DNA of 64,000 bases from an uncultured Prevotellaceae bacterium (GTDB lineage: Bacteria; Bacteroidota; Bacteroidia; Bacteroidales; Bacteroidaceae). Numbering within the stretch: position 1 is the first letter of the stretch; the number at the start of each line of letters is the position of its first letter. The notes under the pieces are model-generated. The model was given only the letters and a program-made list of their open reading frames with translations, did no database searches and was not told where the DNA came from. Positions 15,989-24,629 of the stretch are shown piece after piece. Position numbers and translations under genes: made by a program. The DNA is taken from contig CASGAM010000025.1 in the NCBI GenBank assembly GCA_949299545.1, forward strand, positions 62,001 to 126,000, in the 5' to 3' direction.

Positions 15989-17089
15989 TCAATTTATTTT
16001 GTTGTTCTCTCTGTCAAGCAGTTTTTTACGCAGACCGATAAAACGTCCGGGGATGCTGCGTTTCGTTGGAGTGGGGGTGGTTCTTATTGACGCCCAGTTT
16101 TCGTCCCATTGTTCGTCATATCCGAATGTTATGCGTATGTTTTGCCGGTAGCTGCTGTTGCTGTAATTGTAATTATACACGGCGCTGGAGTTTATGGCCT
16201 GTACGGAGCCATCGTCATTATAGGAAACAGAATTGGTCGTGTAATTATAATAGGCATCATCAAAGTATTGGCTCTCTTTGTAAGTCAAAGGGATGTTTTT
16301 GGTCGTTTTTCCGACTAAACCGGCGTAACACATTTCAACCGGGAATACATCACCGATACCTATGCCTTCTTCATTATAGAAATTCCAGATACCCGGATTA
16401 GGATATAAATTTTCATCGTATGTGTATTCTTCTTCATAAAGGAACTCTCGCTCTTCTTCTCCTTCTTCAATTAAAACCGATTTTGCAGATACCTTAATGA
16501 GATTCCCGTTTTCCCATGTGTTTACGGTGGTACCGGTTTCCGTGGAACCATCATACCATGTATAATGATATTTGCTTAATATCAAATGTCCCTCGTCATC
16601 GTAAGTGAGCATTACAGATAACTTTTCTGAATAGATTTCTCCTTCATCTTCTTCTGTATAAATTGCCTCGCAAGAGGTAATGAAGCCGTCTTTGTTTACT
16701 TTGATGTTTTTAATTTCTGTGTATTCCGAGTATTCTGACGTAGTGTTTTTATAATAAATATCTGATGCTTTTACTGTCAAAGGGTCAGACAGAAATTCAA
16801 ATTCCTCGTCGCCGTTATAGGCTTTTTTCATACATCCGTTTTCATAGACGAAAGCATGTAAAATAGGTTGGTAAGAACTATAGGGATTATTAACAGACGT
16901 TACGGGAAACTTAATGCCGGCTTTCGATACCGGTTGCAAGGAAGATGCGTGCTTGCCGTAACTTATTGTTTCGCTGCAAACTTCTTCTTCGTTGCTGCAT
17001 GCCGTAAGGCAGAAGCTAACCAAACAAACCAGCACAATGGAAAATTGGCTATAGGTCAACATTGATAATTTGTTTCTTTTCCTTTTCAT
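15989..17089 (-). CDS. Surface lipoprotein with YD-like repetitive body
   Basis: A 366-residue protein with a lipoprotein signal: basic start, hydrophobic core, and LTAC followed by SNEEE. The acidic residues just after the lipid-anchored Cys resemble the surface-export signal of Bacteroidetes lipoproteins. The body is rich in Tyr, Asp, Asn and Glu, with short strand motifs (YDDEGHLILSKYHYTWYDG, YNDDGSVQAINSS) like those of the DUF4595/YD-type families. I cannot assign a function. Codons before MLTYSQF form the basic n-region. It is 26 bp upstream of the barrel gene. Confidence 0.7.
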   Translation of the reverse strand: MKRKRNKLSMLTYSQFSIVLVCLVSFCLTACSNEEEVCSETISYGKHASSLQPVSKAGIKFPVTSVNNPYSSYQPILHAFVYENGCMKKAYNGDEEFEFLSDPLTVKASDIYYKNTTSEYSEYTEIKNIKVNKDGFITSCEAIYTEEDEGEIYSEKLSVMLTYDDEGHLILSKYHYTWYDGSTETGTTVNTWENGNLIKVSAKSVLIEEGEEEREFLYEEEYTYDENLYPNPGIWNFYNEEGIGIGDVFPVEMCYAGLVGKTTKNIPLTYKESQYFDDAYYNYTTNSVSYNDDGSVQAINSSAVYNYNYSNSSYRQNIRITFGYDEQWDENWASIRTTPTPTKRSIPGRFIGLRKKLLDRENNKIN

Positions 17090-17196
17090 AAAGATAATAG
17101 CTTTTGCATTGATGTGTTAATGGTATTGTTATCCTGAACTTCATTTATAATAGTGGTAGTGGATAATCTATAGCAGATTCATTTCTTGTTGAAAGA

Positions 17197-17233
17197 GGGT
17201 GTGCCTATAGTTGAAAACCCATAAAGCACACCC
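17197..17233 (-). terminator. Possible terminator after the porin-like gene
   Basis: An 8-bp perfect GC-rich stem (17197-17204 with 17226-17233) with a 21-nt loop is followed by TCTTTC on the minus strand. The T-tract is weak. Confidence 0.4.
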
Positions 17234-17336
17234 GTTATAAAATTTAGCAAACAATACGGTTGGATGTTATAAGTTTTATTGTTTTGAGTTATGCCGTACT
17301 ATCCGTGAATTTTACATTCTTTTTGTGTCAATATCA

Positions 17337-17999
17337 TTAGAAATTATAGCCGAGATTAATGGAGAAGTTGCGGTTCTTCTGAGAGATGTCGCTATCTTTT
17401 AGATTGTTGGACAGGCCTAATTCGTAATTCATGCCTACAAAGATGTGGCCGAATGTTACACCGGCACCAAATATGAATCCAGCATCAAATCTTTTGAAGT
17501 TATCATTAAAATAATCATATTCTTCTTCATAACTTTCTCCCCAGTATTCTCCTTCAACTTTGTCTTTACCGGAGATACCACATGCAAAATAGGGGCCGAC
17601 ATTGACTTGTAATTGGATGGCGTCGTTAATGTTGAAACGGTATGAAGCTAATATGGGGATTTGTAAATAGCCGGGGTTGGCTTTCCATGTTTCTCCATCT
17701 TCTTCAATTTTATACCCCTTCATGGTGTAGTACAGACCGGACTGGACGTACAAACTTTGCATCAATGGAATATCAACGCTGAGACCTACGTTGAATCCTG
17801 TTTTGTTTGATGATGTTTCGCTGAGGTTATCTGCTGAGTAAACTTGTTTTGCGAAATTGACACCGCCACGGATACCGAATGTAACAGGCTGATCGGCCTT
17901 TTCGGTAGAGAAGAATGACGTTGATGCGTCAGATGCGTACTGTGCGGATGCTGTCAATGTACAGCCAGCACAAACCAAAGCCAAAAATAGTTTTTTCAT
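17337..17999 (-). CDS. Porin-family outer-membrane beta-barrel protein
   Basis: A 220-residue protein with signal peptide MKKLFLALVCAGCTLTASAQ. The mature part begins with an acidic linker and then shows the typical small-barrel pattern: TFGIRGGVNFAKQVY, then GFNVGLSVDIPLM, LYVQSGLYYTMKGYKI, and a C-terminal strand ending in Phe (NFSINLGYNF). It resembles the OmpA-like/PorT-type barrels common in Bacteroidetes. The Cys residues in the signal region are not in a lipobox context. It follows the propeller gene by 22 bp and closes a three-gene operon. Confidence 0.78.
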   Translation of the reverse strand: MKKLFLALVCAGCTLTASAQYASDASTSFFSTEKADQPVTFGIRGGVNFAKQVYSADNLSETSSNKTGFNVGLSVDIPLMQSLYVQSGLYYTMKGYKIEEDGETWKANPGYLQIPILASYRFNINDAIQLQVNVGPYFACGISGKDKVEGEYWGESYEEEYDYFNDNFKRFDAGFIFGAGVTFGHIFVGMNYELGLSNNLKDSDISQKNRNFSINLGYNF

Positions 18000-18021
18000 G
18001 TTTTCTTAATTAAAAGTTGTT

Positions 18022-19044
18022 TTACATATTAAAGTCCATTCTCCACACGTTGTAGTTACCTTCACTGGTTCCTCTTTGAGACAGGAAATAGATGCTCTTT
18101 CCGTCAGGTGCCCAAATGGCAGACAAATCATTTCCCGGATGGTAGGTGAGTTGGGTAAAGCCTGTACCGTCTGTGCGTATTACAAAGATGTCGGTATTCA
18201 TGGCCTTTTCTTTTTCCGATATGCTGCTGCCGGTACACAGTAGCCATTGTCCATCGGGAGATAACTGTGGTGTTGTGAAACTTCTGCCGGGCTGCGCCAG
18301 GATTACTTCCTCGACGCCTGTTTTGAAGTTCAGTCTCCAGATTTCTGCTTCACGTTTGTCCGTAAAACGGCTGCAATAAACTGTGTTGGGGTCGTCCGGA
18401 ACAAGACAAGGAGTCATACCGCGTGAATAATTGGAGAACAGGTTGGTCTTACGGTTGAAGCTCCATAAACTGAATGCGCCAAGTCCTTCGCCGCGATGGA
18501 AATAGATGTCTTCTCCTGAGGGAGTCATTACGCCACCGTAGTCATTGTCTGTACCGGTAGAGATTTGTTGTACAACGGAACCTTGCTCTGCATTGACCAA
18601 GTAAATACCGGCATGTCCACCTCTTAATTCTGTAAAACAAAGCGTCTTGCCGTCTTTGCTCCAAGAGAAATCCATTACAGATGTCCTGAAAGTACGCTGC
18701 ACACTGACGCCACCGGTCGAAGAACTTTTTATCATGATGTTCTTTGTACTGTTCTTGTCATTCACATAACCTATTTTGGAACCGTCCGGAGATATGGCGA
18801 TCAGCGGGTTTACCCACCAAGTGACGGCTGCAACTTCCTGCTTGCCGAAACGGAGATTTAAAACAGATTTTGAATTTCCGGTTGCAAAAGGAGCGGCGAC
18901 AGCGTCAGCATCGTCAGTGATTTTTTCAAATTTGATACCGCCTTCTTCCGGTACGGAAATAACACTGTAATTTACACGTACCCTTTTTGCATCCATGTTT
19001 ATAATGAACGCAGAAAGGAAAATAAAAAATACTACTCTTTTCAT
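18022..19044 (-). CDS. TolB-like beta-propeller (PD40) protein
   Basis: A 340-residue exported protein with a hydrophobic start (MKRVVFFIFLSAFIINMDA). The body has repeats of the TolB/PD40 type: IAISPDGSKIGYVND, MDFSWSKDGKTLCFTE, MTPSGEDIYFHR, PQLSPDGQWLLCTG and AIWAPDGKSIYFLSQRG. These would form a six-bladed propeller in the periplasm or on the surface. TolB itself carries an extra N-terminal domain and pairs with Pal; neither is evident here, so this is a propeller of unknown partner. It lies between a lipoprotein gene and a barrel gene, which suggests an envelope complex. Confidence 0.8.
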   Translation of the reverse strand: MKRVVFFIFLSAFIINMDAKRVRVNYSVISVPEEGGIKFEKITDDADAVAAPFATGNSKSVLNLRFGKQEVAAVTWWVNPLIAISPDGSKIGYVNDKNSTKNIMIKSSSTGGVSVQRTFRTSVMDFSWSKDGKTLCFTELRGGHAGIYLVNAEQGSVVQQISTGTDNDYGGVMTPSGEDIYFHRGEGLGAFSLWSFNRKTNLFSNYSRGMTPCLVPDDPNTVYCSRFTDKREAEIWRLNFKTGVEEVILAQPGRSFTTPQLSPDGQWLLCTGSSISEKEKAMNTDIFVIRTDGTGFTQLTYHPGNDLSAIWAPDGKSIYFLSQRGTSEGNYNVWRMDFNM

Positions 19045-19072
19045 AACATTAATGATAGTTTTATAATTAAAA

Positions 19073-19498
19073 TTAGGGGGTAGTTACTGATTTTATCGGA
19101 CTGTAAACGGTGCCTTCTGTCGTTTGCAGGAATGCTTTTACATAATATGTCGTTTTACTTTTAAGTCCTGTAACGAATTTTGCATTGCCAGAGAGTGTTC
19201 CTCCTCCAAGGGATGTCCATAATGTGCCTTCTGCATCGGAAGTGGTACCCCCGACGGCTCCCAACATGCGGACTTCATCAGTTGAAACACCGCTGGCTTT
19301 GATTGAAACGTTGATTTGCAAACCTGTCGTGGTTTTCCTTTGTGCGCTGATACTTGTGATGGTGACGGAACCTTTGATTTTTGCTCCTTCTGAGTCACTC
19401 ATGTCATCCTCTTTGTTACAGCCTGAACAAGAGAGGCAAATCATCGTTAAAACAGCTAATGATTTCAGGATGTTTGCTTTTTTTATCTGATATTCCAT
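19073..19498 (-). CDS. Small lipoprotein with fibronectin type III-like domain
   Basis: A 141-residue protein. The hydrophobic segment LKSLAVLTMICLSCSGC ends in a lipobox-like LSCSGC, and the residues after Cys (NKEDD) are acidic, as in surface-exposed Bacteroidetes lipoproteins. The mature part forms one beta-sandwich-like unit, with the closing strands LKSKTTYYVKAFLQTTEGTVYSPIKSVTT typical of FN3-like domains in this phylum. The long N-terminal stretch (MEYQIKKANI) may be part of the signal n-region. It is first in the operon with the propeller and porin-like genes. Function unknown. Confidence 0.7.
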   Translation of the reverse strand: MEYQIKKANILKSLAVLTMICLSCSGCNKEDDMSDSEGAKIKGSVTITSISAQRKTTTGLQINVSIKASGVSTDEVRMLGAVGGTTSDAEGTLWTSLGGGTLSGNAKFVTGLKSKTTYYVKAFLQTTEGTVYSPIKSVTTP

Positions 19499-19646
19499 TT
19501 CGTAATTTTGTATGTCTTGTTTTATTTATTTTCTTGTCGTATAATATGTATGATATTTTATATATACCTTATGTATAAATACATCAATATTTTTAATTAT
19601 AGCACAACCCTTTTAAAATGGTTCTAACAGCTGTTTTTTATATAAG

Positions 19647-19834
19647 TATCTCTTGTTAAGAGTTGATTAAGAGATACGACATTCTTTACATGTTTTTATG
19701 TTGTATTCTTCTCCAGGTTACCATTATCAATGATAGAAAACAATTTTTTGTTTAAAAAAAATAGATAAATTTTATAGATATTGTATTTTTTTTCGCTACA
19801 TTTGCATACCTAAATAATCTCTTAACAAGAGATA
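19647..19834. repeat. 188-bp segment bounded by a 16-bp perfect inverted repeat
   Basis: TATCTCTTGTTAAGAG at 19647-19662 recurs as its exact reverse complement at 19819-19834. Each arm is itself a small dyad (CTCTT, 3-nt spacer, AAGAG), and a third partial copy (TTAAGAGATA) lies at 19667-19676. The interior is strongly AT-rich. It could be a pair of operators around the -7 box at 19797 or the termini of a small non-autonomous mobile element. I see no target-site duplication. Confidence 0.6.
19797..19804 (+). promoter_or_regulatory. -7 box inside the inverted-repeat segment
   Basis: Reads TACATTTG, a match to TAnnTTTG, and lies 14 bp before the right arm of the inverted repeat. No gene lies downstream on this strand, so a product, if any, would be a non-coding RNA. 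Confidence 0.35.
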
Positions 19835-20326
19835 TACACTATTGATCTATTGGATGTCATTATAATATTTTTATAATCAGCATGTTGTAATTTTATTATT
19901 TTGAGTTTTTACTATTCCGGCGTTTTGTATTTTGATTCAAGCAATCATTCTTTGCTTATTTTTTAACGGATGTTTTTTTGTCTTGTTTCTTTTGTCGGTA
20001 TAAGGTAGTTTGTTTATTTAAAAATGGAATCTAAGATAGACATATTTATGTCTTTGTTTTTTTATATCAGGTCGTAAGTTGTGTAGTTGTGATTGTATGG
20101 TATTCTTGTAGAAAGTGCTGTATTGGTTTGCATGAAAAACGGTTTGTATTTTCTTTCTAATGCCGGTTTTCCGTTGTTCGAGGTATATCAGGCGAGTGAC
20201 GTTGTGATTTACCTTTCGTCTTTTCCCTTTTGCTTCCGGATCTTTGTTTTGGGGGTGAGGGGGAATTTTGTACTGTTTGCACCGGTTGTTTGGAGTTTTT
20301 TCTTTCGTCAGTTATCCTCCAGCAAA

Positions 20327-20403
20327 GCGACCGCTTGCTTTTTTGATTGCGACCTGTCGCTTCTGCAAGGCGATAGGTCGCAATTTTTGCTGCAACCGCT
20401 TGC
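20327..20403 (+). repeat. Palindromic intergenic repeat element, copy 1
   Basis: A central stem of 15 bp with one mismatch (20346-20360 with 20370-20384, 9-nt loop) is flanked by the direct motifs GCGACCGCTTGC (20327-20338) and GCAACCGCTTGC (20392-20403). The same arrangement and much of the sequence recur, in inverted orientation, at 43582-43670. This is an interspersed family, not a simple terminator. Confidence 0.75.
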
Positions 20404-20605
20404 ATTTTCGACGCTTCGTCCGACTTGCAGGATGATGTTTTCTATTTCAAGATGTTCTGTAGTATAGCGTGTTGATGTCTTGGTAAAGAACCGAGCTATT
20501 TTCCTGCAAACCGGCAGCAATGTGTATAAGATACTGATTCTTACAATAACTCAGATAGGTTATTGATAGTTGGGTTTTGTTATAGTACCGATATTTATAT
20601 AATAA

Positions 20606-20637
20606 AGAGGGGATGATGCGGCTGCATCATCCCCTCT
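20606..20637 (-). terminator. Terminator after the large secreted protein gene
   Basis: A perfect 14-bp stem (20606-20619 with 20624-20637) with a 4-nt loop lies 26 bp past the stop codon. It is followed on the minus strand by a T/A-rich tract rather than a pure T run. Confidence 0.75.
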
Positions 20638-20662
20638 CTGTTACGGTTCATTTCGTTTTCTT

Positions 20663-23600
20663 TTATTTGGCGATACGTTTGCCGTTTATGATATACACGC
20701 CTTTGGGCAGTTTTTCAAGAGCGGACGGCTCGTCAGATGACAGGTTGACAACTTGTCCGCTGACATTATATGCTCTGACCGGACCGTCGTTGTCTTTCAA
20801 GATTTCGCCGATGGCCGTAAGTTGTCCGTCAACTTTGATATATACTGTTTCGCCTGCCGGGGTGCCGCCGTTGAACGTGATGTAAGCCCTGAATCCGTCG
20901 AGTGATGTGTTTCCGTTTTCATCTGCCGGATAAAAATAATTATCCTTGATGTAGTATGATGAGCCGGGCAGTGAGATGTGGTCGTAGTTACCCCTCATTT
21001 CGGCAGAGTTGCTGCCGGATTCGATTTTTATTGTTTTGGCCTCAGTCATGTCGGGTTCTATGGAAACGATGTCGAAGGTCAGGTTTTCGTATGCTTCGTT
21101 GGCCTTTACGATGTAAGGTACGGACGCCTCGATGGTTGTCAGTTTGTCAGAGAAGTCCAGAACGAGTGCGTTGTCTTCTCCCGTCGAGATGCCTGTCAGT
21201 TTGCGTATATCGGTGAAATATTCCGCTGCTTGTTCTTCTGTGAGGCTGAAAGGCAGGCAGAGGGTATTCCAAAGGTTGTTTGTGCCGAATGTCCTGTCGA
21301 CGTCTGCGGTTCCAACAACAGTTTCCGCTACGATGGGGGTATTCACGGCCGTCTCGTCAAGTTGAATGGTCAGATCGCCATAATAATAAAGATTGAAGTT
21401 GTCGAATATGCTCCAATAAGAGTCGGACGATGAAGTGCATTTTATTCCCACTTTAAGGCTGCCGCCATTTGTTTCAACACGTCCGCAAACATCGTTGTTG
21501 TACAGTCCTTTTGCAAAGTATAGGCTGGCAGCTTGCATGTCATTGGGCACATACTTATTGCCGCCGACCGTTGATTCGGAACCGCCTGTTTTGGATGTTT
21601 GTGCTTCGGCTGCTATGTTCATGATGGCCTTTTCATTGTTTCCGGCATAAACGTATGTGGTTACGTTGTTTCGGCCTGCAGTGTAATTATTATAAACGGT
21701 TGTTGCCGCACCCGGACGCTGGAAGCCTTGACAGGTAAAACTATAGACTCCTTTGGGCAGTCCGCTGACAGTTTGGTTGAAGTCGAACGTTTTTTGGAAG
21801 AACTCACCGCAGGAGTATGAGATGGCAGGCGTGGTCGACCAGCCTGAGCCGTCGGTCAGTGATGGGTCAGACATAAGGTATGTCATGTCAAACGGTTGGT
21901 TGATGTCGGTGGGTGACACTTGTGAAAGGAACAGGATGATGGCCTCTTTCAGTTCCTCGGCTGCCGTGTTGATCTCGGTGGCGGTGGCGTTTGAGTCGGC
22001 GATCTTTTCTTTGGTTTCCTGAATCTTGCTTGTCAGTGTTTTATCGGCATCTGCCACGTTTTCGATGTGTGGTACGGCGATAAAAGTTTCTGCCCGTTCT
22101 ATTTCCTTGTTGGTTACTTCTTTGAATACGTCGACGGTTGCTTGTTCAAAAGCGGTTGCCTCGTCGGCCGTCAGGATAATCCAGCGTTGGATGTCGGATG
22201 AATTGTCAATGTTGAACTCGGCTACAGTTGTTCTGTTGCGTGGGCTGCCTGCAAGGCAGTCGGGGTGTAGTCCGTTGCTTCCCGGATGAATCATCCAGTA
22301 ACCGCGTTGTGGAATGTCGGCCGGGAAATTACTGCCTATGGCGTCGACGCGTGAGCGCATGAGCTGTATGTTTTCATTCGTGCCGGGTGTTTCCTTGGAG
22401 GCTGTTCTGAAAGATGAGGTGGCATAGGTGATATAGTTGCCGGTCGCAGCGTTGCGGAAATTGTAGTAGCAGGTTTTCGGATTGAAGGTGATGTACCATG
22501 CCGTGCTGTCCTGTGCCAAGGCTTCTTCTGCAGTGTAGTCTTCCCACTTTAATGTACCTGAACTTGTGACGGTCAGATAGGAAGTGTAGCGACCATATTT
22601 CTCGCTTTCGTTGCGGATATAATATTTCACATTGTCTTCCTGTTCAAAGACATAAGCCGGTAAGGTGAAGCCGTCATTGTAGCCTGTAAGCGGCAAACCG
22701 TCTTCACCCAAGGCCTGGGTGATGAGACCGTTGATGGTATAAAGAGATTCTTCACCGGTGTCTTCATGGGCTCCGTTGATGCCGTATGGCCACATGTGCG
22801 TCCCGTCGCCTGTCAGTGTAGAGGTATTGTCGTTTTCCCAGAAGCGCATGACTTCCGTTACGCGGTCCCCCAGCCAGATGCCGCTGTTGCTGTTTGCCCT
22901 GAGGACAGAAGGACCTGACCAGTAAGGATGGGTTCCTACTCCCACTGCATGCCCCATTTCATGCAGGATTGTGCCTGTGCGCTGATAGTCGCTGTTTGGT
23001 CCAACGCGCATCCAGCCTCCGTAGCTGCAATCTGCCGTGGGGGTACCGGCACCGTAGTTGCAAGTGATGTTCAGTCCGTTGATGCTGGTCAGATTGTTCC
23101 AATAATCGACAGCAGATACCAATGCGGCGTTGATGCGGGCGTTGGCATCGGCCGGACCACCGTTATTATAGGTATAATTGATCTTTCCCATGGGTATGGT
23201 GATCACTTTGATAGGGTCGCCGTAGCCAACCATGTCGCCGCCACTGATGGCATAGGCGCGTACATAGTAGATAGTGGATGGTTCGAGTCCTTTGATTTTG
23301 TATATCTGTCCGTTGTTGCTAAAATAGTCAGTGGTACGGTTGTCAAAAATTGTGGGTTCCGGGCTGGTACTCCAGCACAAGCCGCGTTCTTTGATGGTGC
23401 CGCCTGAAGGGGCAGTGACAGTGCTGCGCCCGAAAATCATTGTGGCGCCACGGGCATAGCGAGTGTCGGTGACAACTGTCGGCACTTCGCCGGTTGCGTT
23501 GGCGATGCGGAATGTCAGTGCTGCATTCTCCAGGTTGATGATGATTTGTGCGATCTCTTCGTCTGTTACCGTTGCGTTGTCGTAATTGCTTTGTGCTGCA

Positions 23601-24409
23601 TCGATGATTGACTTGAAGTCAGCCGCGCCGTTGCCCGTTCCTTCGCCATACAATTCATTTTGTTCTGCGATGGATGTTTGCAATGAGGCGTAAGCGGCGA
23701 TGGACGTTTCTGCGTCTTTAACGGCCTTGGCGAGGTTGACGGCTGCATTCTGTATTTCATCACCCGTTTCACTTGCGGTTGCGTTGCGTGCGTTTGTAAT
23801 GGCTGTGTTAAGATCTTGCAGGACATCACCTTGCATTTTTTGCAATGTGAGCGGGGTGGCGTTTGTTATCCTGCTTTCCAGTTTCTCTTTAGCCGCGTCA
23901 AGGTCGATGCCGGAAAATTGCAGCCTGAAGTTGTCGCAGGTAACCCAGTTGCCTGTTGCGCTGACTGTCTTAAAGCCGATATTGGCTTCGTTTTCTATGA
24001 CAATAAAAGTCACGGAATAGTCATCAGCCGTATATACCTCAACCTGCTGGTCGTCGGCAAAGATATATGCGCCGGTCTGTTTGCTTGTGCTGGCATTTTG
24101 TGCGATGTTTTGTGCCGTGGCTGTCAGGGTATATGTTCCTATGCCCAAACCGGTGATGGTCTGACTTACGCTTACGTTGCCGACTCTGCTGCCCCCAGGC
24201 ACCCATGTTTCGACGTAAATAGAACCGTCTTTCTTGTCAAAAGACGTGTTTGATTGGGTTTTCATACCGGAATTGGTCCAGCCGGCCAGGTCATTCTCAA
24301 AACTCGGATTGGTGATTTTTTCTGTCAGATCTGTTTGCGCAAAAAGTACGGCAGAACCGGCAAATAGTGCCATAGCAGACACTAATAATCGGAGTCTTCT
24401 GTTTTTCAT
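20663..24409 (-). CDS. Large secreted multidomain metalloprotease-like protein with sorting-type tail
   Basis: A 1248-residue secreted protein with signal peptide (residues 1-24, ending VLFAQ). In order: a carbohydrate-binding-like sandwich (about 28-168), two three-helix FIVAR-like bundles (170-300), an FN3-like domain (310-405) and a catalytic-looking domain with HEMGHAVGVGTH at 483-494. This is the metzincin-type zinc motif HExxHxxGxxH, with a possible Met-turn near HMWPYGIN (538-545). A ricin-like beta-trefoil (595-745), a helical bundle and a second sandwich (840-990) follow. The C-terminal tail (YNVSGQVVNL ... LPKGVYIINGKRI) resembles type IX secretion signals. Substrate unknown; a mucin or host glycoprotein is only a guess. 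It has its own promoter and is not in an operon. Confidence 0.75.
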   Translation of the reverse strand: MKNRRLRLLVSAMALFAGSAVLFAQTDLTEKITNPSFENDLAGWTNSGMKTQSNTSFDKKDGSIYVETWVPGGSRVGNVSVSQTITGLGIGTYTLTATAQNIAQNASTSKQTGAYIFADDQQVEVYTADDYSVTFIVIENEANIGFKTVSATGNWVTCDNFRLQFSGIDLDAAKEKLESRITNATPLTLQKMQGDVLQDLNTAITNARNATASETGDEIQNAAVNLAKAVKDAETSIAAYASLQTSIAEQNELYGEGTGNGAADFKSIIDAAQSNYDNATVTDEEIAQIIINLENAALTFRIANATGEVPTVVTDTRYARGATMIFGRSTVTAPSGGTIKERGLCWSTSPEPTIFDNRTTDYFSNNGQIYKIKGLEPSTIYYVRAYAISGGDMVGYGDPIKVITIPMGKINYTYNNGGPADANARINAALVSAVDYWNNLTSINGLNITCNYGAGTPTADCSYGGWMRVGPNSDYQRTGTILHEMGHAVGVGTHPYWSGPSVLRANSNSGIWLGDRVTEVMRFWENDNTSTLTGDGTHMWPYGINGAHEDTGEESLYTINGLITQALGEDGLPLTGYNDGFTLPAYVFEQEDNVKYYIRNESEKYGRYTSYLTVTSSGTLKWEDYTAEEALAQDSTAWYITFNPKTCYYNFRNAATGNYITYATSSFRTASKETPGTNENIQLMRSRVDAIGSNFPADIPQRGYWMIHPGSNGLHPDCLAGSPRNRTTVAEFNIDNSSDIQRWIILTADEATAFEQATVDVFKEVTNKEIERAETFIAVPHIENVADADKTLTSKIQETKEKIADSNATATEINTAAEELKEAIILFLSQVSPTDINQPFDMTYLMSDPSLTDGSGWSTTPAISYSCGEFFQKTFDFNQTVSGLPKGVYSFTCQGFQRPGAATTVYNNYTAGRNNVTTYVYAGNNEKAIMNIAAEAQTSKTGGSESTVGGNKYVPNDMQAASLYFAKGLYNNDVCGRVETNGGSLKVGIKCTSSSDSYWSIFDNFNLYYYGDLTIQLDETAVNTPIVAETVVGTADVDRTFGTNNLWNTLCLPFSLTEEQAAEYFTDIRKLTGISTGEDNALVLDFSDKLTTIEASVPYIVKANEAYENLTFDIVSIEPDMTEAKTIKIESGSNSAEMRGNYDHISLPGSSYYIKDNYFYPADENGNTSLDGFRAYITFNGGTPAGETVYIKVDGQLTAIGEILKDNDGPVRAYNVSGQVVNLSSDEPSALEKLPKGVYIINGKRIAK

Positions 24410-24492
24410 TGTCGTTTTATTAAGAAATTAGGTTAATGGAATGATTCTTTTAATGTGCGCCGGAATCTTTATGGCGTTATTCACATATTATA

Positions 24493-24500
24493 CAAAGTTA
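24493..24500 (-). promoter_or_regulatory. -7 box for the large secreted protein gene
   Basis: Reads TAACTTTG on the minus strand, 83 bp before the start codon. Confidence 0.45.
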
Positions 24501-24571
24501 ATGAAACTGGTGTGATTTATGCACTGTTTCTTGTAATTTAACACATCGAAGGCGGAGTATATGAAAAAGAA

Positions 24572-24605
24572 GAAAGATGGAACGAAGCGTGGCGTTCCAT
24601 CTTTC
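24572..24605 (-). terminator. Terminator after the major-facilitator gene
   Basis: A perfect 13-bp stem (24572-24584 with 24593-24605) with an 8-nt loop is followed on the minus strand by TTCTTTTTC. It lies 24 bp past the stop codon. Confidence 0.8.
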
Positions 24606-24629
24606 ATCATATTGTCGTATGTTGTCTTT

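Larger units (their letters stand above)
19499..20605. other. 1.1-kb gene-poor region
   Basis: No credible gene was seen. The first half is very AT-rich and contains a 16-bp perfect inverted repeat and a rightward -7 box. The second half contains a palindromic repeat element (20327-20403) and runs of T- and G-rich sequence that give low-complexity frames on both strands. The region separates two leftward transcription units. Confidence 0.65.

Noticed and set aside
20157-20405. 82-residue basic frame on the minus strand in the same place
   Set aside because: It is the antisense of a T- and G-rich stretch and the repeat element; composition (Ser, Lys, Arg, Gln) reflects base bias.
20093-20467. 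124-residue open frame on the plus strand in the gene-poor region
   Set aside because: It runs through the palindromic repeat, has low-complexity Phe/Ser/Cys-rich composition and no signal or promoter at a suitable place, and overlaps equal-sized frames on the other strand.
22928-23407. 159-residue frame opposite the large secreted protein gene
   Set aside because: It lies entirely inside a well-supported gene on the other strand and has no independent signal.
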